From positions 1 through 64,000 of the forward strand of contig JACRDD010000019.1 of NCBI GenBank assembly GCA_016218685.1: DNA of 64,000 bases, written 5' to 3'. Shown piece by piece: positions 38,771 to 47,141 of this stretch. The notes beneath the pieces are model-generated. The model saw nothing but the letters and a program-made list of their open reading frames with translations, was not told the origin of the DNA and made no database searches. The DNA is from Desulfobacterales bacterium. GTDB lineage: Bacteria > Desulfobacterota > Desulfobacteria > Desulfobacterales > Desulfosarcinaceae. How positions within the stretch are numbered: position 1 is the first letter of the stretch; the number at the start of each line of letters is the position of its first letter. The position numbers and the translations under genes are program-made.

Positions 38771-39490
38771 TCACCTGAACAGATAGACCATCCCGCAGAG
38801 CAAAATGATCCAGGCCCCTATCTTTTTAAACAGGGTGTCGTTGAGCTTGAAGTGCAATCGGTGGGATAGAAGTAAAACCGGCGGCAAACAGAAAAACGAC
38901 CAGAAGAACATCTGTTGAATCTGGGGCGTGATGGCGCCGTTGACGAAGTAATAGCCCGCCCGGATGCAGTTGAGCCCGGTGAAAAAGCAGAGCGCGTTGT
39001 TGCGGATCACGGTCTTGTCCGTCAGCGTCCCCAGCAGACGGGTCATGACGATCGGTCCGCTGATGCCGAAGAGGGCATGGGAGACCCCGGCCGCGAAGTC
39101 CAGAATCCGCCGCCCGACGCCGCCCAGGCGAAAATGGGGCGTGACAATCAAAAAAATTCCCGCCAGCATGATCACCACTGCCAGAATGCGCCGAAAGATC
39201 GATAGCGGAATTTGGGCGAAGAAAAAACCGCCCAGGATGCTGCCCACGGCCGCCAGCCCCAGCATGGAGACGAGCAGCTTCACATCCAGCTTCCGATGGG
39301 AATGGGCCAGCGCGATGCATGCCACCAGTAACTGGGGCAGCAGCGAATAGACCACCAGGGTCTTGCTGTCGAAAAAGAAACCCAGGATGGGCAGCATCAG
39401 AACCGTTCCCGCCAGCCCGAAGACGATCTCGAACGAGTAGGTAACGGCGCAGACGCCGACCAAAAGGGCCATCAATAGTGTATCGCTCAT
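38771..39490 (-). CDS. TauE/SafE-family permease
   Basis: 239 residues with about seven or eight hydrophobic helices, organised as two similar halves as in the sulfite exporter TauE/SafE family. Characteristic parts are EIVFGLAGTVLMLPILGFF, LGGFFFAQIPLSIFRRIL and GISGPIVMTRLL. Likely an inner-membrane transporter for a small anion or organosulfur compound; substrate unknown. The ATG at 39490 is chosen because the hydrophobic N-terminus starts there. It converges with the PL9 lipoprotein gene. Confidence 0.85.
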   Translation of the reverse strand: MSDTLLMALLVGVCAVTYSFEIVFGLAGTVLMLPILGFFFDSKTLVVYSLLPQLLVACIALAHSHRKLDVKLLVSMLGLAAVGSILGGFFFAQIPLSIFRRILAVVIMLAGIFLIVTPHFRLGGVGRRILDFAAGVSHALFGISGPIVMTRLLGTLTDKTVIRNNALCFFTGLNCIRAGYYFVNGAITPQIQQMFFWSFFCLPPVLLLSHRLHFKLNDTLFKKIGAWIILLCGMVYLFR

Positions 39491-39660
39491 AATCGTGATC
39501 GAAATTTGATGTTCGGCCAAATAAAAGGTCTGGTATCGGCCAAACGAAAGGATGTCAAGCGGTTCGATGTGAACCATGCTTTCCGAACCTTTGCTCTGCA
39601 TGGCCTGCCTTTTTCAGGCACGGCATAGGAAAACCGGTTCATTTTTCCGAAAACCTGTTT

Positions 39661-39706
39661 TATGACAACGAAGTCATAACCCATCCGGAGGCCGTTGGGG
39701 CCTCCG
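39661..39706 (+). promoter_or_regulatory. Two inverted repeats before the SixA-like gene
   Basis: TATGAC/GTCATA (39661-39678, 6-base spacer) and a stable hairpin CGGAGGCC/GGCCTCCG (39686-39706, 5-base loop) lie 20-65 bases before the start codon. The first could be an operator; the second would fold in the mRNA leader close to the RBS GGGAGG. Confidence 0.4.
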
Positions 39707-39725
39707 AAAGCGAAGGGAGGAGACG

Positions 39726-40187
39726 ATGGCACTTTATCTGGTCCAACACGGCAAGAGTCTTCCCAAAGAGATCGACCCGGAAAGGGGACTTTCCGAAGAA
39801 GGCATCGCCGAGGTCCGGCGGATTGCCCAAGTGGCCGCCGGGTATGGCTGCAAGGTCGCCCAAATTGGCCATAGCGGTAAAAAGCGCGCCCGGCAGACCG
39901 CAGAAATCTTCGATTCCCACCTGAAGCCCCCCAAGGGTATCGTGGAAATCGGCGGCATCGCCCCTTTGGACGATGTAACCGCTTTTTCAGGGAAGCTTTC
40001 GGTGGAAGACCATCGCATGCTGGTCGGCCATCTGCCGTTCATGGAACGGCTGACCTCCTACCTGATCGTCGGTTCCACGGAACCGCCGGTGTTCAAGTTC
40101 CAAAATGGCGGCATCGTCTGTCTGGACAGGCCGCCGGAGACCCGAAGATGGATCATCAAGTGGGCGCTGATGCCGAATATCGGCTGA
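39726..40187 (+). CDS. SixA-like histidine phosphatase
   Basis: 153 residues of the histidine phosphatase superfamily. The phosphoacceptor His is in LYLVQHGKS, where the usual Arg of RHG is Gln, as in a subset of SixA-like proteins. The second conserved His is in RMLVGHLPFMERL and the Arg in GKKRARQTAE. SixA removes phosphate from His-containing phosphotransfer domains, which would suit the kinase-rich genome (inference). RBS GGGAGGAG precedes the ATG. Confidence 0.85.
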   Translation: MALYLVQHGKSLPKEIDPERGLSEEGIAEVRRIAQVAAGYGCKVAQIGHSGKKRARQTAEIFDSHLKPPKGIVEIGGIAPLDDVTAFSGKLSVEDHRMLVGHLPFMERLTSYLIVGSTEPPVFKFQNGGIVCLDRPPETRRWIIKWALMPNIG

Positions 40188-40218
40188 GGATGCCTCGTTT
40201 TTAAATATGTAATGGGAA

Positions 40219-40293
40219 GGCCGCACATCGCCTGTTCGTTGCGAGCATTCTTACCCTCCAGGGTACCGTCCGGGCAGTTCAGGTGAACGGATC
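40219..40293 (-). pseudogene. Fragment of the YheT-like hydrolase gene
   Basis: 75 bases about 80% identical to 41853-41930 inside the intact hydrolase gene, same orientation, with one in-frame 3-base difference. It would code RSVHLNCPDGTLEGKNARNE against RSVILSCPDGTRLEGKYARN in the intact protein. It lies just past the end of the CAP-domain gene. Confidence 0.7.
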
Positions 40294-40308
40294 TTGAATG
40301 CGCCGGCG

Positions 40309-41028
40309 TCAATTCTTTTCAGCCGGCGTCCCGAACAACTGCACGCAGTAAAACTGGTCCAGGCCGCTTTGCTCCTTTCGCAGCCGGCAGTCCGCTCCGA
40401 AGCGTTCCGGTTCCTCGGAGAGGATGTTCTGGCGGTGGCCCGGCGAGTTCATCCATTGTTCCAGCACGGTGGCGGCGAAGGTGCGGTAGGTGTGCCTGGG
40501 GAGCGGCGGGCCGTCGGGGCGGTAGCTCAAGCCGGTGCCTGCCGGTACCCGGTACACCGTCCGGCCCGATTGGTATTGGATGACGAATTGGGTGGCGACG
40601 TTCTCGGCCAGGAAACGGAAATTGAATCCGGATAGTTGCGCACGGTCCGCGGGGCTCCGGCCATTGGGGCGGTGGGGATTGGTATGGGATAGAAAATCAT
40701 GGCGGGCCATGTCGCCGGCATGCATCCGGGCGGCGGCATCCAGGCGGGCGTCATGGCTCAGCGGGGGCCGGCCGTTCTTTTGGCGCAGCCGATTGGTTTC
40801 ATGGAACAGGGCGGCGGCCAGCAAATCGTGATCGACCTTTTGGGGATCGATGGGCCGGCCGGCGCTTTCTTTGGCGAAGAACGTTTCGGCCGGTTTATCG
40901 ACCGGCGTGGCCGGCGGTGCGGATGGCGCCTGGGTCGCCGGCTTCGGCGCGCAGGCCGCCAGGGTTGCCAGCAGCCAACAGACCGCGGCCGCTCGAAAAG
41001 CCATGGTCTTCACGCATTGGATGGTCAT
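40309..41028 (-). CDS. CAP-domain (SCP/PR1-like) lipoprotein
   Basis: 239 residues. A lipoprotein signal with cleavage before Cys (LLATLAAC) is followed by a Pro/Ala linker and a CAP domain: ALFHETNRLRQKNGRPPLSH, MHAGDMARHDFLSHTNPH, NFRFLAENVATQF and WMNSPGHRQNILSEEPERFG. The His/Glu cluster of the CAP cavity is kept. It is cell-envelope located; bacterial CAP proteins have no agreed function. The ATG at 41028 follows AAGGAT. It sits between an intact hydrolase gene and a fragment of that gene. Confidence 0.88.
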   Translation of the reverse strand: MTIQCVKTMAFRAAAVCWLLATLAACAPKPATQAPSAPPATPVDKPAETFFAKESAGRPIDPQKVDHDLLAAALFHETNRLRQKNGRPPLSHDARLDAAARMHAGDMARHDFLSHTNPHRPNGRSPADRAQLSGFNFRFLAENVATQFVIQYQSGRTVYRVPAGTGLSYRPDGPPLPRHTYRTFAATVLEQWMNSPGHRQNILSEEPERFGADCRLRKEQSGLDQFYCVQLFGTPAEKN

Positions 41029-41082
41029 ATAAGAATCCTTGGATATGGCGATGTCCGCCGATTTGTTCTTCAGGCGAAGCAT

Positions 41083-42051
41083 TTAATCCTGCAAGAACAA
41101 ATCCGCCATCCGCTCTTCCGCCCAGCTCTGAAGGCGCCAGTTTCTCAGAAAACCGCAGTGGCCTCCGAAACGGGTCGTTTCCACGGTCAGGAAATCGCCG
41201 CGGGCCAAGGCTGTAGAAGCTTCGGCCGGGATCACGGGGTCATCCAGGCTGGCAATGATGTGCGCCGGTACCTTCAGTCGCCGCAGCCATTCTTCGGTAA
41301 GGGTATAGCCTTGGTAATAGGCCGCCGTGTCGGGAAAGCGCGTGAAGCGGGCGGTGAGGTAGGCCGTCAGTTGGGTGATGGTTTTATGGCGCGCCAAATC
41401 TCCGAACTGCATATCGGGAAAGCAACGCTGCTTGTGTGCAAGGGATTTGCGCCATTTGTTCATGAAATAGGCATGGTACACCCACCAACCCGATTCCATG
41501 GCCGCCATGGCCTTGGCGGGATCGACCACGGGGCTGATGGCCACCACGCGGTTGAGATGGATTTGGTGGTCCGGCGCCCGCGCGGCCACCCGCAGACCAA
41601 AATTGCCTCCCAGGGAGAAGCCCCCTAAAAACAACTGCTCATGGGGAAACTGGTGCGCGATGCATTGCACCGCGCCGACCACTTCGTCCAGCCGACAACA
41701 GTGAAACAACCCGGGATTCAGGTGGTGGGTATCGCCATGGTCCCGCAGATTCAAACGGAAGATGTCAAACCCGCGTGCATACAGGTGCCCCGCCGCGGAG
41801 ACGATGTAGGTGGAATCCGCGCTGCCTTCCCAGCCGTGGATCAGTATGGCCAGGCCGCGGTTCGGGTGCTCGTTGCGAGCGTACTTCCCCTCCAAGCGGG
41901 TACCGTCCGGGCAGCTCAGGATAACGGATCGGGAACCGTCCAGCATCGCCTTTGCCCGGCGGTAAACAAACGGTCGGCGCAGTTTCAAACTGGCCAGGAT
42001 GGATTGGACATGCCGGTTCCCGAGCCCTGCCGGAGGATTGTAAGGGGTCAT
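41083..42051 (-). CDS. YheT-like alpha/beta hydrolase
   Basis: 322 residues of the COG0429 hydrolase group. The opening NPPAGLGNRHVQSILASL is family-typical, ILIHGWEGSADSTY is the oxyanion region, and the nucleophile elbow is LGGFSLGGNFGLR. DDPVIP carries the acid and TRFGGHCGFLRNW the catalytic His. Substrate unknown. It starts inside the stop of the preceding hydrolase gene (ATGA overlap), so the two are translationally coupled. Confidence 0.9.
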   Translation of the reverse strand: MTPYNPPAGLGNRHVQSILASLKLRRPFVYRRAKAMLDGSRSVILSCPDGTRLEGKYARNEHPNRGLAILIHGWEGSADSTYIVSAAGHLYARGFDIFRLNLRDHGDTHHLNPGLFHCCRLDEVVGAVQCIAHQFPHEQLFLGGFSLGGNFGLRVAARAPDHQIHLNRVVAISPVVDPAKAMAAMESGWWVYHAYFMNKWRKSLAHKQRCFPDMQFGDLARHKTITQLTAYLTARFTRFPDTAAYYQGYTLTEEWLRRLKVPAHIIASLDDPVIPAEASTALARGDFLTVETTRFGGHCGFLRNWRLQSWAEERMADLFLQD

Positions 42052-42821
42052 ATTGGAGCTGTCACCTTGAGAAATTCCCGAATGGCTTGGTTGACCGCAT
42101 CCGGCTGCTCCACGGGCGAGAGATGTCCGGCCTGGGCGATATGCACGTTTTTCGAACCGGGAATCCCCTTGCAGAGGAATTGGGCATATTTGGGCGGCGT
42201 CAGCAGATCATCCGCAGCGGAAAGCACGAGCACCGGTTCGGCGATCTCTTCCAGACGCCCCATCACATCGAAGGCGTTGCATGCGCTGAAATCCTTATAG
42301 ACGACGTCCGCGGGACACTTTTTAGCCTCGGCGGCGATGGCTTGCAGCCGGCCGGGGTCCGTATGGGGCGAAGCCGCCATTTTGTGGCTCGCCTCGGTGT
42401 AGGCGCTATAATCGTTCTTTATCATATTGAAGATTTCCGGCAAGACTTTGAGCCGCGCCCCGGTATTGATCAAAATGCCGGCACGATACTTTGTTTTCCG
42501 GTTCAGCAGCAATTGAATGGCGATGGCCCCACCCAGGCTCAAACCGCAAGGAATGGGCATGGGCGCCTGTATGGCTTCGATGAAGGCCTCTACCACCTGG
42601 GCGTAATCGTTTACCTGATCCATGCCTTGGCCGGGACTCTCTCCATGTCCGGGCAGATCGATGGCCACCGTATTGGCCGCATCCGTCAGCGCTTGGAGCT
42701 GGTTTGCCCAAAACAAGCGGTTATTACCCGATCCGTGAATGAAAATAATGGTCGGCAGATCCGACTTGAGCGGCCATTGACCAGCATCGAACGAAAGGTC
42801 CTTGCGTGTGAGATGGGTCAT
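42048..42821 (-). CDS. Alpha/beta hydrolase
   Basis: 257 residues with the standard fold: IIFIHGSGNNRLFWANQ (oxyanion hole), VAIDLPGHGESPGQG, the nucleophile in CGLSLGGAIAIQ, an Asp in LVLSAADDLLTPP and the catalytic His in AQAGHLSPVEQP. Probably an esterase or similar; substrate unknown. First gene of a leftward hydrolase-hydrolase-CAP run. RBS AAAGGA precedes the ATG. Confidence 0.88.
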   Translation of the reverse strand: MTHLTRKDLSFDAGQWPLKSDLPTIIFIHGSGNNRLFWANQLQALTDAANTVAIDLPGHGESPGQGMDQVNDYAQVVEAFIEAIQAPMPIPCGLSLGGAIAIQLLLNRKTKYRAGILINTGARLKVLPEIFNMIKNDYSAYTEASHKMAASPHTDPGRLQAIAAEAKKCPADVVYKDFSACNAFDVMGRLEEIAEPVLVLSAADDLLTPPKYAQFLCKGIPGSKNVHIAQAGHLSPVEQPDAVNQAIREFLKVTAPI

Positions 42822-42841
42822 GATAGTCCTTTCAAAATATG

Positions 42842-43181
42842 AAGGAAAAACTCTGAAGCGAAATAACCGTCGCCTCCGGATTCGATCTCTCTATCATATC
42901 ATCAGGCACCGCTGCCACCCGGATCATCAGCCTCATAGGGTTCAACGATAGGACTGTTGGTGCCGGGCCATATAATTACTATTGAATGCAAAAGAGCACT
43001 GTAATACAAAACAGGTTAATATTCCTTTTGATTATAATGGCTTTCGACAAACCCGGCTATCAAAAGGAATGATTCGAGCCGATTTTGATGCATTTCAGAA
43101 GCGCCTGATCGTTTGGGCTCACGAAGGCTCATGAATAGAGCGTGGTATCACGCGTATGTTCCCTACCCAAAGGAGACAAAG
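42842..43181. other. Divergent intergenic region with a 12-base inverted repeat
   Basis: About 340 bases between the leftward hydrolase operon and the rightward Tat-peptide/radical SAM pair. The notable element is a perfect inverted repeat, ATTCCTTTTGAT (43021-43032) and ATCAAAAGGAAT (43059-43070), with a 26-base spacer, about 110 bases before the peptide start. It may be an operator for that pair. Confidence 0.6.
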
Positions 43182-43556
43182 ATGAAAACAGAAGGAGACC
43201 TCAAGAACCCCGGTCCGAAGGCTGTCACCCGCAGAGAGCTGTTGAAGAAAACCGTCCAGGGCGCGGTCGTATTGGGCGCCCTGCACATCGGTTTGGCGGA
43301 TCTGGCAGCCGATACACCCCTTGTTAAGAAGCGAATCGATGCCCTGGTCTCCCGGGGCGTGGCCGATCCGAATTTCCGCCAGCAATTGGAGACGAATCCC
43401 GCCGCCGCCCTTGGCAAGCAACCCGAACAACTTACCCCAGAGGATCGCGAGGTCGTATCCAAGGCCCTGCAGGAGATCAAGCGAACGAAATCCGTGGGCG
43501 AAGTCGGCGGTCCCTGCGGCATTGCCAAGTCCACCACCGCTCCGACCAGGCAGTAA
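43182..43556 (+). CDS. Tat-signal small protein, candidate RiPP precursor
   Basis: 124 residues. Thr16-Arg17-Arg18-Glu-Leu-Leu-Lys is a twin-arginine motif, followed by a hydrophobic stretch (25-43). Residues 48-77 (VKKRIDALVSRGVADPNFRQ then QLETNPAAAL) resemble the leader part of nitrile-hydratase-like or Nif11-like precursors (DPxFR...NPxAAL). The last 16 residues, GGPCGIAKSTTAPTRQ, contain the only cysteine (Cys112) and look like a core peptide. AGGAG lies before the ATG. A SPASM radical SAM enzyme starts 28 bases downstream, so this protein is its likely substrate. That is inference; no peptidase or exporter gene is adjacent. Confidence 0.7.
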   Translation: MKTEGDLKNPGPKAVTRRELLKKTVQGAVVLGALHIGLADLAADTPLVKKRIDALVSRGVADPNFRQQLETNPAAALGKQPEQLTPEDREVVSKALQEIKRTKSVGEVGGPCGIAKSTTAPTRQ

Positions 43557-43584
43557 AAGCCTGCAGGACAGGGGGGCCGCAAGG

Positions 43585-44790
43585 ATGGCGTCGATCCAGC
43601 AGTTGACGGTCATGGGGCGGGAAATTGGGTTCGATCCCGCCTCCGTCCGTGCTTTGCCTTTGGCGGAAGAACGGTTTCCGGATGTTTCGTCCCTGGCCAT
43701 CGACGTCTCCGGAGGCTGCAATCTGAGATGCGGCTATTGTGCCGAATCCATGACCCTGCCCAAACGCCCCCCCATGGACAGGGAGCTCCTGGTCCGTTCG
43801 GTGGAAAGGCTTTTCGAATGGTCCGATCCCGGCGCGCAGCTTTCCATCTTCTTCGGGAGCGGGGAGCCCCTGCTCCAGCCCGAGTCGGTGAAAACGGTCG
43901 GCAAGCTGGCCAGAAAAATGGCCAGGAAAAATAGCCGGGGCCTTTCTCTTTTCCTGACGACCAATGGGACCTTGCTGAATGCCCGGATCATCCAGTGGCT
44001 GGTCTCCGATGGCTGGGAAGTCAAAGTGAGTTTGGACGGTCCCCGTGAGGTTCATGACCGGTTTCGCACGGACGGCATGGGCCGTGGAACGTATGATCGG
44101 ATCGAGCGACACGTTCGCACGCTGTCCAAAAAGATCCCGGAACGATTCAGCACCACCTCGGTACTCTGCCAGGGGTCGGACCCGGCCCGGATCTTCCAGG
44201 AAATCGCCGGGCTCGGCGTCCGCACCCTGGAGATCGTCCCGGCGGCCGCGCCGCCAGGAGCGTCCTTCCTTCCCGGTGAAACCGAGATCGACCACTATCG
44301 CGCCTTCATCCTGGCATATGCCAAGAGGGTGGCGAAAAGCAGGGAGATGCCGACCATCACCCGTTTTCAAACCCAACTGCGGCGCGTCCTTGGGATCGGC
44401 AACCGGCAGATCGCCTGCGGGGCGGGACGGACCCTCTTCGCCGTGGGACCGGAGGGCGGTCTCTATCCTTGCTACCGGTTTGTCGGGCTCGACGCGTTCA
44501 AGCTCGGCGACCTGCACACCGGCTTATGGAAAGATGCGGTCCAACGTTTTACCGCCGGCTGCGCAAGACCTTCCACCGAGCGCCAGCAATGCGGGCGATG
44601 CTGGGCCTCGCCGCTGTGCGACGGCCCCTGCTTTGCCGGCGCGGCGCTCATCGGCAAGGGGTCGACCCCGCCCGGCTTCTGCGAAATGATCCGGGCAGAC
44701 AGTGAAGCGGCGCTCTGGCTCGCGGATACGCTGCGCTTAAGGAAACCGAAAAAACTTTGCGGTCTTGCGGGAATACACCTGAACGGATGA
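43585..44790 (+). CDS. Radical SAM/SPASM maturase
   Basis: 401 residues. The radical SAM cluster motif is CNLRCGYC (Cys45, Cys49, Cys52), with FFGSGEPLL as the GGE-type motif and LTTNGTLL. The C-terminal SPASM part has Cys residues in IACGAGRTLFAVGPEGGLYP, then CYRF and QCGRCWASPLCDGPCFAGA, enough for auxiliary Fe-S clusters. Such enzymes install crosslinks or epimers in peptides or mature quinohaemoproteins. The start at 43585 is preferred (an ATG at 43612 is possible). It directly follows the Tat-signal peptide gene. Confidence 0.9.
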   Translation: MASIQQLTVMGREIGFDPASVRALPLAEERFPDVSSLAIDVSGGCNLRCGYCAESMTLPKRPPMDRELLVRSVERLFEWSDPGAQLSIFFGSGEPLLQPESVKTVGKLARKMARKNSRGLSLFLTTNGTLLNARIIQWLVSDGWEVKVSLDGPREVHDRFRTDGMGRGTYDRIERHVRTLSKKIPERFSTTSVLCQGSDPARIFQEIAGLGVRTLEIVPAAAPPGASFLPGETEIDHYRAFILAYAKRVAKSREMPTITRFQTQLRRVLGIGNRQIACGAGRTLFAVGPEGGLYPCYRFVGLDAFKLGDLHTGLWKDAVQRFTAGCARPSTERQQCGRCWASPLCDGPCFAGAALIGKGSTPPGFCEMIRADSEAALWLADTLRLRKPKKLCGLAGIHLNG

Positions 44791-45148
44791 ATTGTTTTAA
44801 TCCTTGTCGCCTAAGATAGAACAAGCACCACTTTTATCGAGCCATTAACCCCCTCAAGAGCAAACGATTCGGCTGGATTCATTCAGCGGATGCCTGCGTT
44901 CCCTGCACCATTGCAATGCCAGCCTCGCCCATCGCGCGCCTCCCTGCCCCACCCCGCCATGGCTGACCACCGGCCTTATTGACGCCGCTTCCGCTACATG
45001 CTATTTAGAAAATAATTCTAATTCAACATCGATCTCTCCCGCACCGGAACCACAGAGCATTCTCTTTGCGCGAACCAGCAAGCCTGGACTCACCGTGGTC
45101 ATGCTCCACAGCGTTTGAATATAAATAACCAACTCATGGAGGTTGGAC
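44791..45148. other. Intergenic region before the cytochrome operon
   Basis: About 360 bases without a protein-like ORF. It becomes AT-richer at about 45000-45035 and again at 45110-45130, where the cytochrome promoter probably lies. No terminator hairpin with a U-run was found after the radical SAM gene. Confidence 0.4.
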
Positions 45149-46426
45149 ATGAAAGCAAATGCGTTGGCAGCGGTCCTGGCGATCTTCGTGGCCCTTGGGC
45201 TGTCGGCTTGTGGCGGAGAGCCGGCGATTGATGTCAAACAGCTCATGGCGCAGCCGAAAGCCTTCGTCGGATCGGAAACCTGCAAAATGTGCCACCTGGA
45301 GCATTATGATTCCTGGAAGATGACGCTCCACAGCCGCATGACCGCGGACGTCCAGAAAAACCGGGATGCGATCATTGCGGAGCTCGATGAAAAGCGCATC
45401 CGCGAGGATCTGTCCAAGATTGACAAACTCAAAGTGCCTGTGGACCAAATTTACATTCCGAAAGAAGCGGATATCAAGTACACGATCGGCAGCCAGTGGA
45501 AACAGCGCTACATCGTTGAAAAGGGTGGTGTGCTGTATATCAGCCCGATTCAGTTCAATGCGGATACCGATCGCTGGGTGAATTATAACGAGGCAACCTG
45601 GGACAAAAATCCATGGCTGCTCAAATGCGGTGGTTGCCATGCCACGGGGGTCGATCTGGAAAAGCAGACGTTCGTGGAGCCTGCGGTCGGCTGTGAAGCA
45701 TGCCACGGGAAAGGCTCCTGGCATGCGGCGTTGCCCAAGACCGCGGTGTTCGACAAGCGGCAGACCATTGTCAATCCCTCCAAGCTCACCTCCGGCATAA
45801 GCGTGCAGATCTGCGGTTCCTGCCACAACCGCGGCAAAGCCACCAAGCACAAAGATGCCGAGTGGGCCGTGGGTTACGAGCCGGGCAAGGCTCTGGAGAC
45901 CTATTATCAATCCACCTCGTTCGCCGGTGGTGATGCCAAGCATCTTTATGGCAACGAATTTTCCAAGGCCCACCACCAGCAATATATCGATTGGAAACAA
46001 TCCAAGCACCATATCGAAGGGGTTTCCTGTACTTCTTGCCACTTTGTCCATCAGATCGGGGTGCCGCCGACCCGTTCGCAAACCCATGCCGCCGGTTCAA
46101 AGCAGTGCTTCCAATGCCACGTTCAAACCAGCCAGAACATGGCCCACTCCATCCATTCCTTTGCCAACTGCGTGGGCTGCCACATGCCCCGGATCGTCAC
46201 CAGCGCCGAGTCCGGTGACCTGCACAGCCACGTGTTTACTACTTTGCTGCCATCGGAAACGCTGAAAAACAAAGAGATGCCCAATTCCTGCCAGACCTGC
46301 CACAAACATAAAAACGAGGATTTGAAAGAGCTGCAAGCGAAATGGGAAGCACTGGCCAAAATACCGAAGCCCGTGGGAAACCCCATCGAGCCGATCAGCT
46401 ACCGGCCGGAAGCCCCAAAACAATGA
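45149..46426 (+). CDS. Octahaem c-type cytochrome lipoprotein
   Basis: 425 residues with a lipoprotein-type signal (ALGLSAC) and eight CXXCH sites: CKMCH, CGGCH, CEACH, CGSCH, CTSCH, CFQCH, CVGCH and CQTCH. The spacing recalls the cytochrome c554 family. It is exported and membrane-anchored, and should carry electrons or act as a multihaem oxidoreductase. RBS GGAGG is at 45138-45142. The trihaem and cytochrome b genes follow at once, so the three probably form one complex. The terminal acceptor or donor cannot be told from sequence. Confidence 0.9.
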   Translation: MKANALAAVLAIFVALGLSACGGEPAIDVKQLMAQPKAFVGSETCKMCHLEHYDSWKMTLHSRMTADVQKNRDAIIAELDEKRIREDLSKIDKLKVPVDQIYIPKEADIKYTIGSQWKQRYIVEKGGVLYISPIQFNADTDRWVNYNEATWDKNPWLLKCGGCHATGVDLEKQTFVEPAVGCEACHGKGSWHAALPKTAVFDKRQTIVNPSKLTSGISVQICGSCHNRGKATKHKDAEWAVGYEPGKALETYYQSTSFAGGDAKHLYGNEFSKAHHQQYIDWKQSKHHIEGVSCTSCHFVHQIGVPPTRSQTHAAGSKQCFQCHVQTSQNMAHSIHSFANCVGCHMPRIVTSAESGDLHSHVFTTLLPSETLKNKEMPNSCQTCHKHKNEDLKELQAKWEALAKIPKPVGNPIEPISYRPEAPKQ

Positions 46427-46439
46427 ACAGGAGGTCGTG

Positions 46440-47141
46440 ATGGCACGATCACCGGTTATTCTGAGGATCTTTGCCATGCTGGCCTCGGTGATGACGGCGG
46501 GGGCGCTCATTCTCTGGCCCCTGCCCGCCGGCTCCGATGAAGTGGCTTCCGCCATCCGGCGCTACAAGAGCCAGGAGGTCAGCACAGGATACTATGAAGA
46601 GTTCGAAGTGCTTCCACGGCGCAACCGTCCATTCGTCGAAGTGACTGGGGTGCAGGGCGGGATCATCGAATACAGCCCATCCGCGGCCAAGGTGCGGAGC
46701 CGCACGCATCTGGCGGACTCCCATGCAGGCCTCGACTTTTACGAATTCAAAACCTGCCAATCCTGTCATCCCGAGCAGGCCGAAGACCTGCATACCCAGC
46801 GCGCCAATCTCACCTGCCGTCAGTGTCACGGCGGGGAACCGATTGCCAGCATTCAGCACTACAATTCGCCAATGAACCCGATCCGCAAGCATGCCTACGT
46901 GTGCGCCAAATGCCATGAAGGGGCCAACGCCTCGTTCGGCGGCTACATCGTCCATGCGCCGGCACCCGGATCGGATGCGGCCCGCAAGAACTTTCCTCTC
47001 CTGTATGCGACCTATTGGTTCATGACCCTCCTGCTGGTGGGAACGCTTGCCTTCTTCATCCCTCACAGCTTCCTGACGGGGCTCCGCGAGTTGTTTGCGC
47101 GGGAGAAAGAGGTCGAAAATGAAGACGAAAGCACGCATTAA
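46440..47141 (+). CDS. Membrane-anchored trihaem c-type cytochrome
   Basis: 233 residues. An N-terminal signal or anchor (IFAMLASVMTAGALILWPL) is followed by three CXXCH sites (CQSCH, CRQCH, CAKCH) and a C-terminal transmembrane helix (LLYATYWFMTLLLVGTLAFF). It would link the membrane cytochrome b to the periplasmic octahaem protein. The ATG at 46440 has AGGAGG upstream. It overlaps the next gene by 23 bases, a sign of tight coupling. Confidence 0.88.
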   Translation: MARSPVILRIFAMLASVMTAGALILWPLPAGSDEVASAIRRYKSQEVSTGYYEEFEVLPRRNRPFVEVTGVQGGIIEYSPSAAKVRSRTHLADSHAGLDFYEFKTCQSCHPEQAEDLHTQRANLTCRQCHGGEPIASIQHYNSPMNPIRKHAYVCAKCHEGANASFGGYIVHAPAPGSDAARKNFPLLYATYWFMTLLLVGTLAFFIPHSFLTGLRELFAREKEVENEDESTH

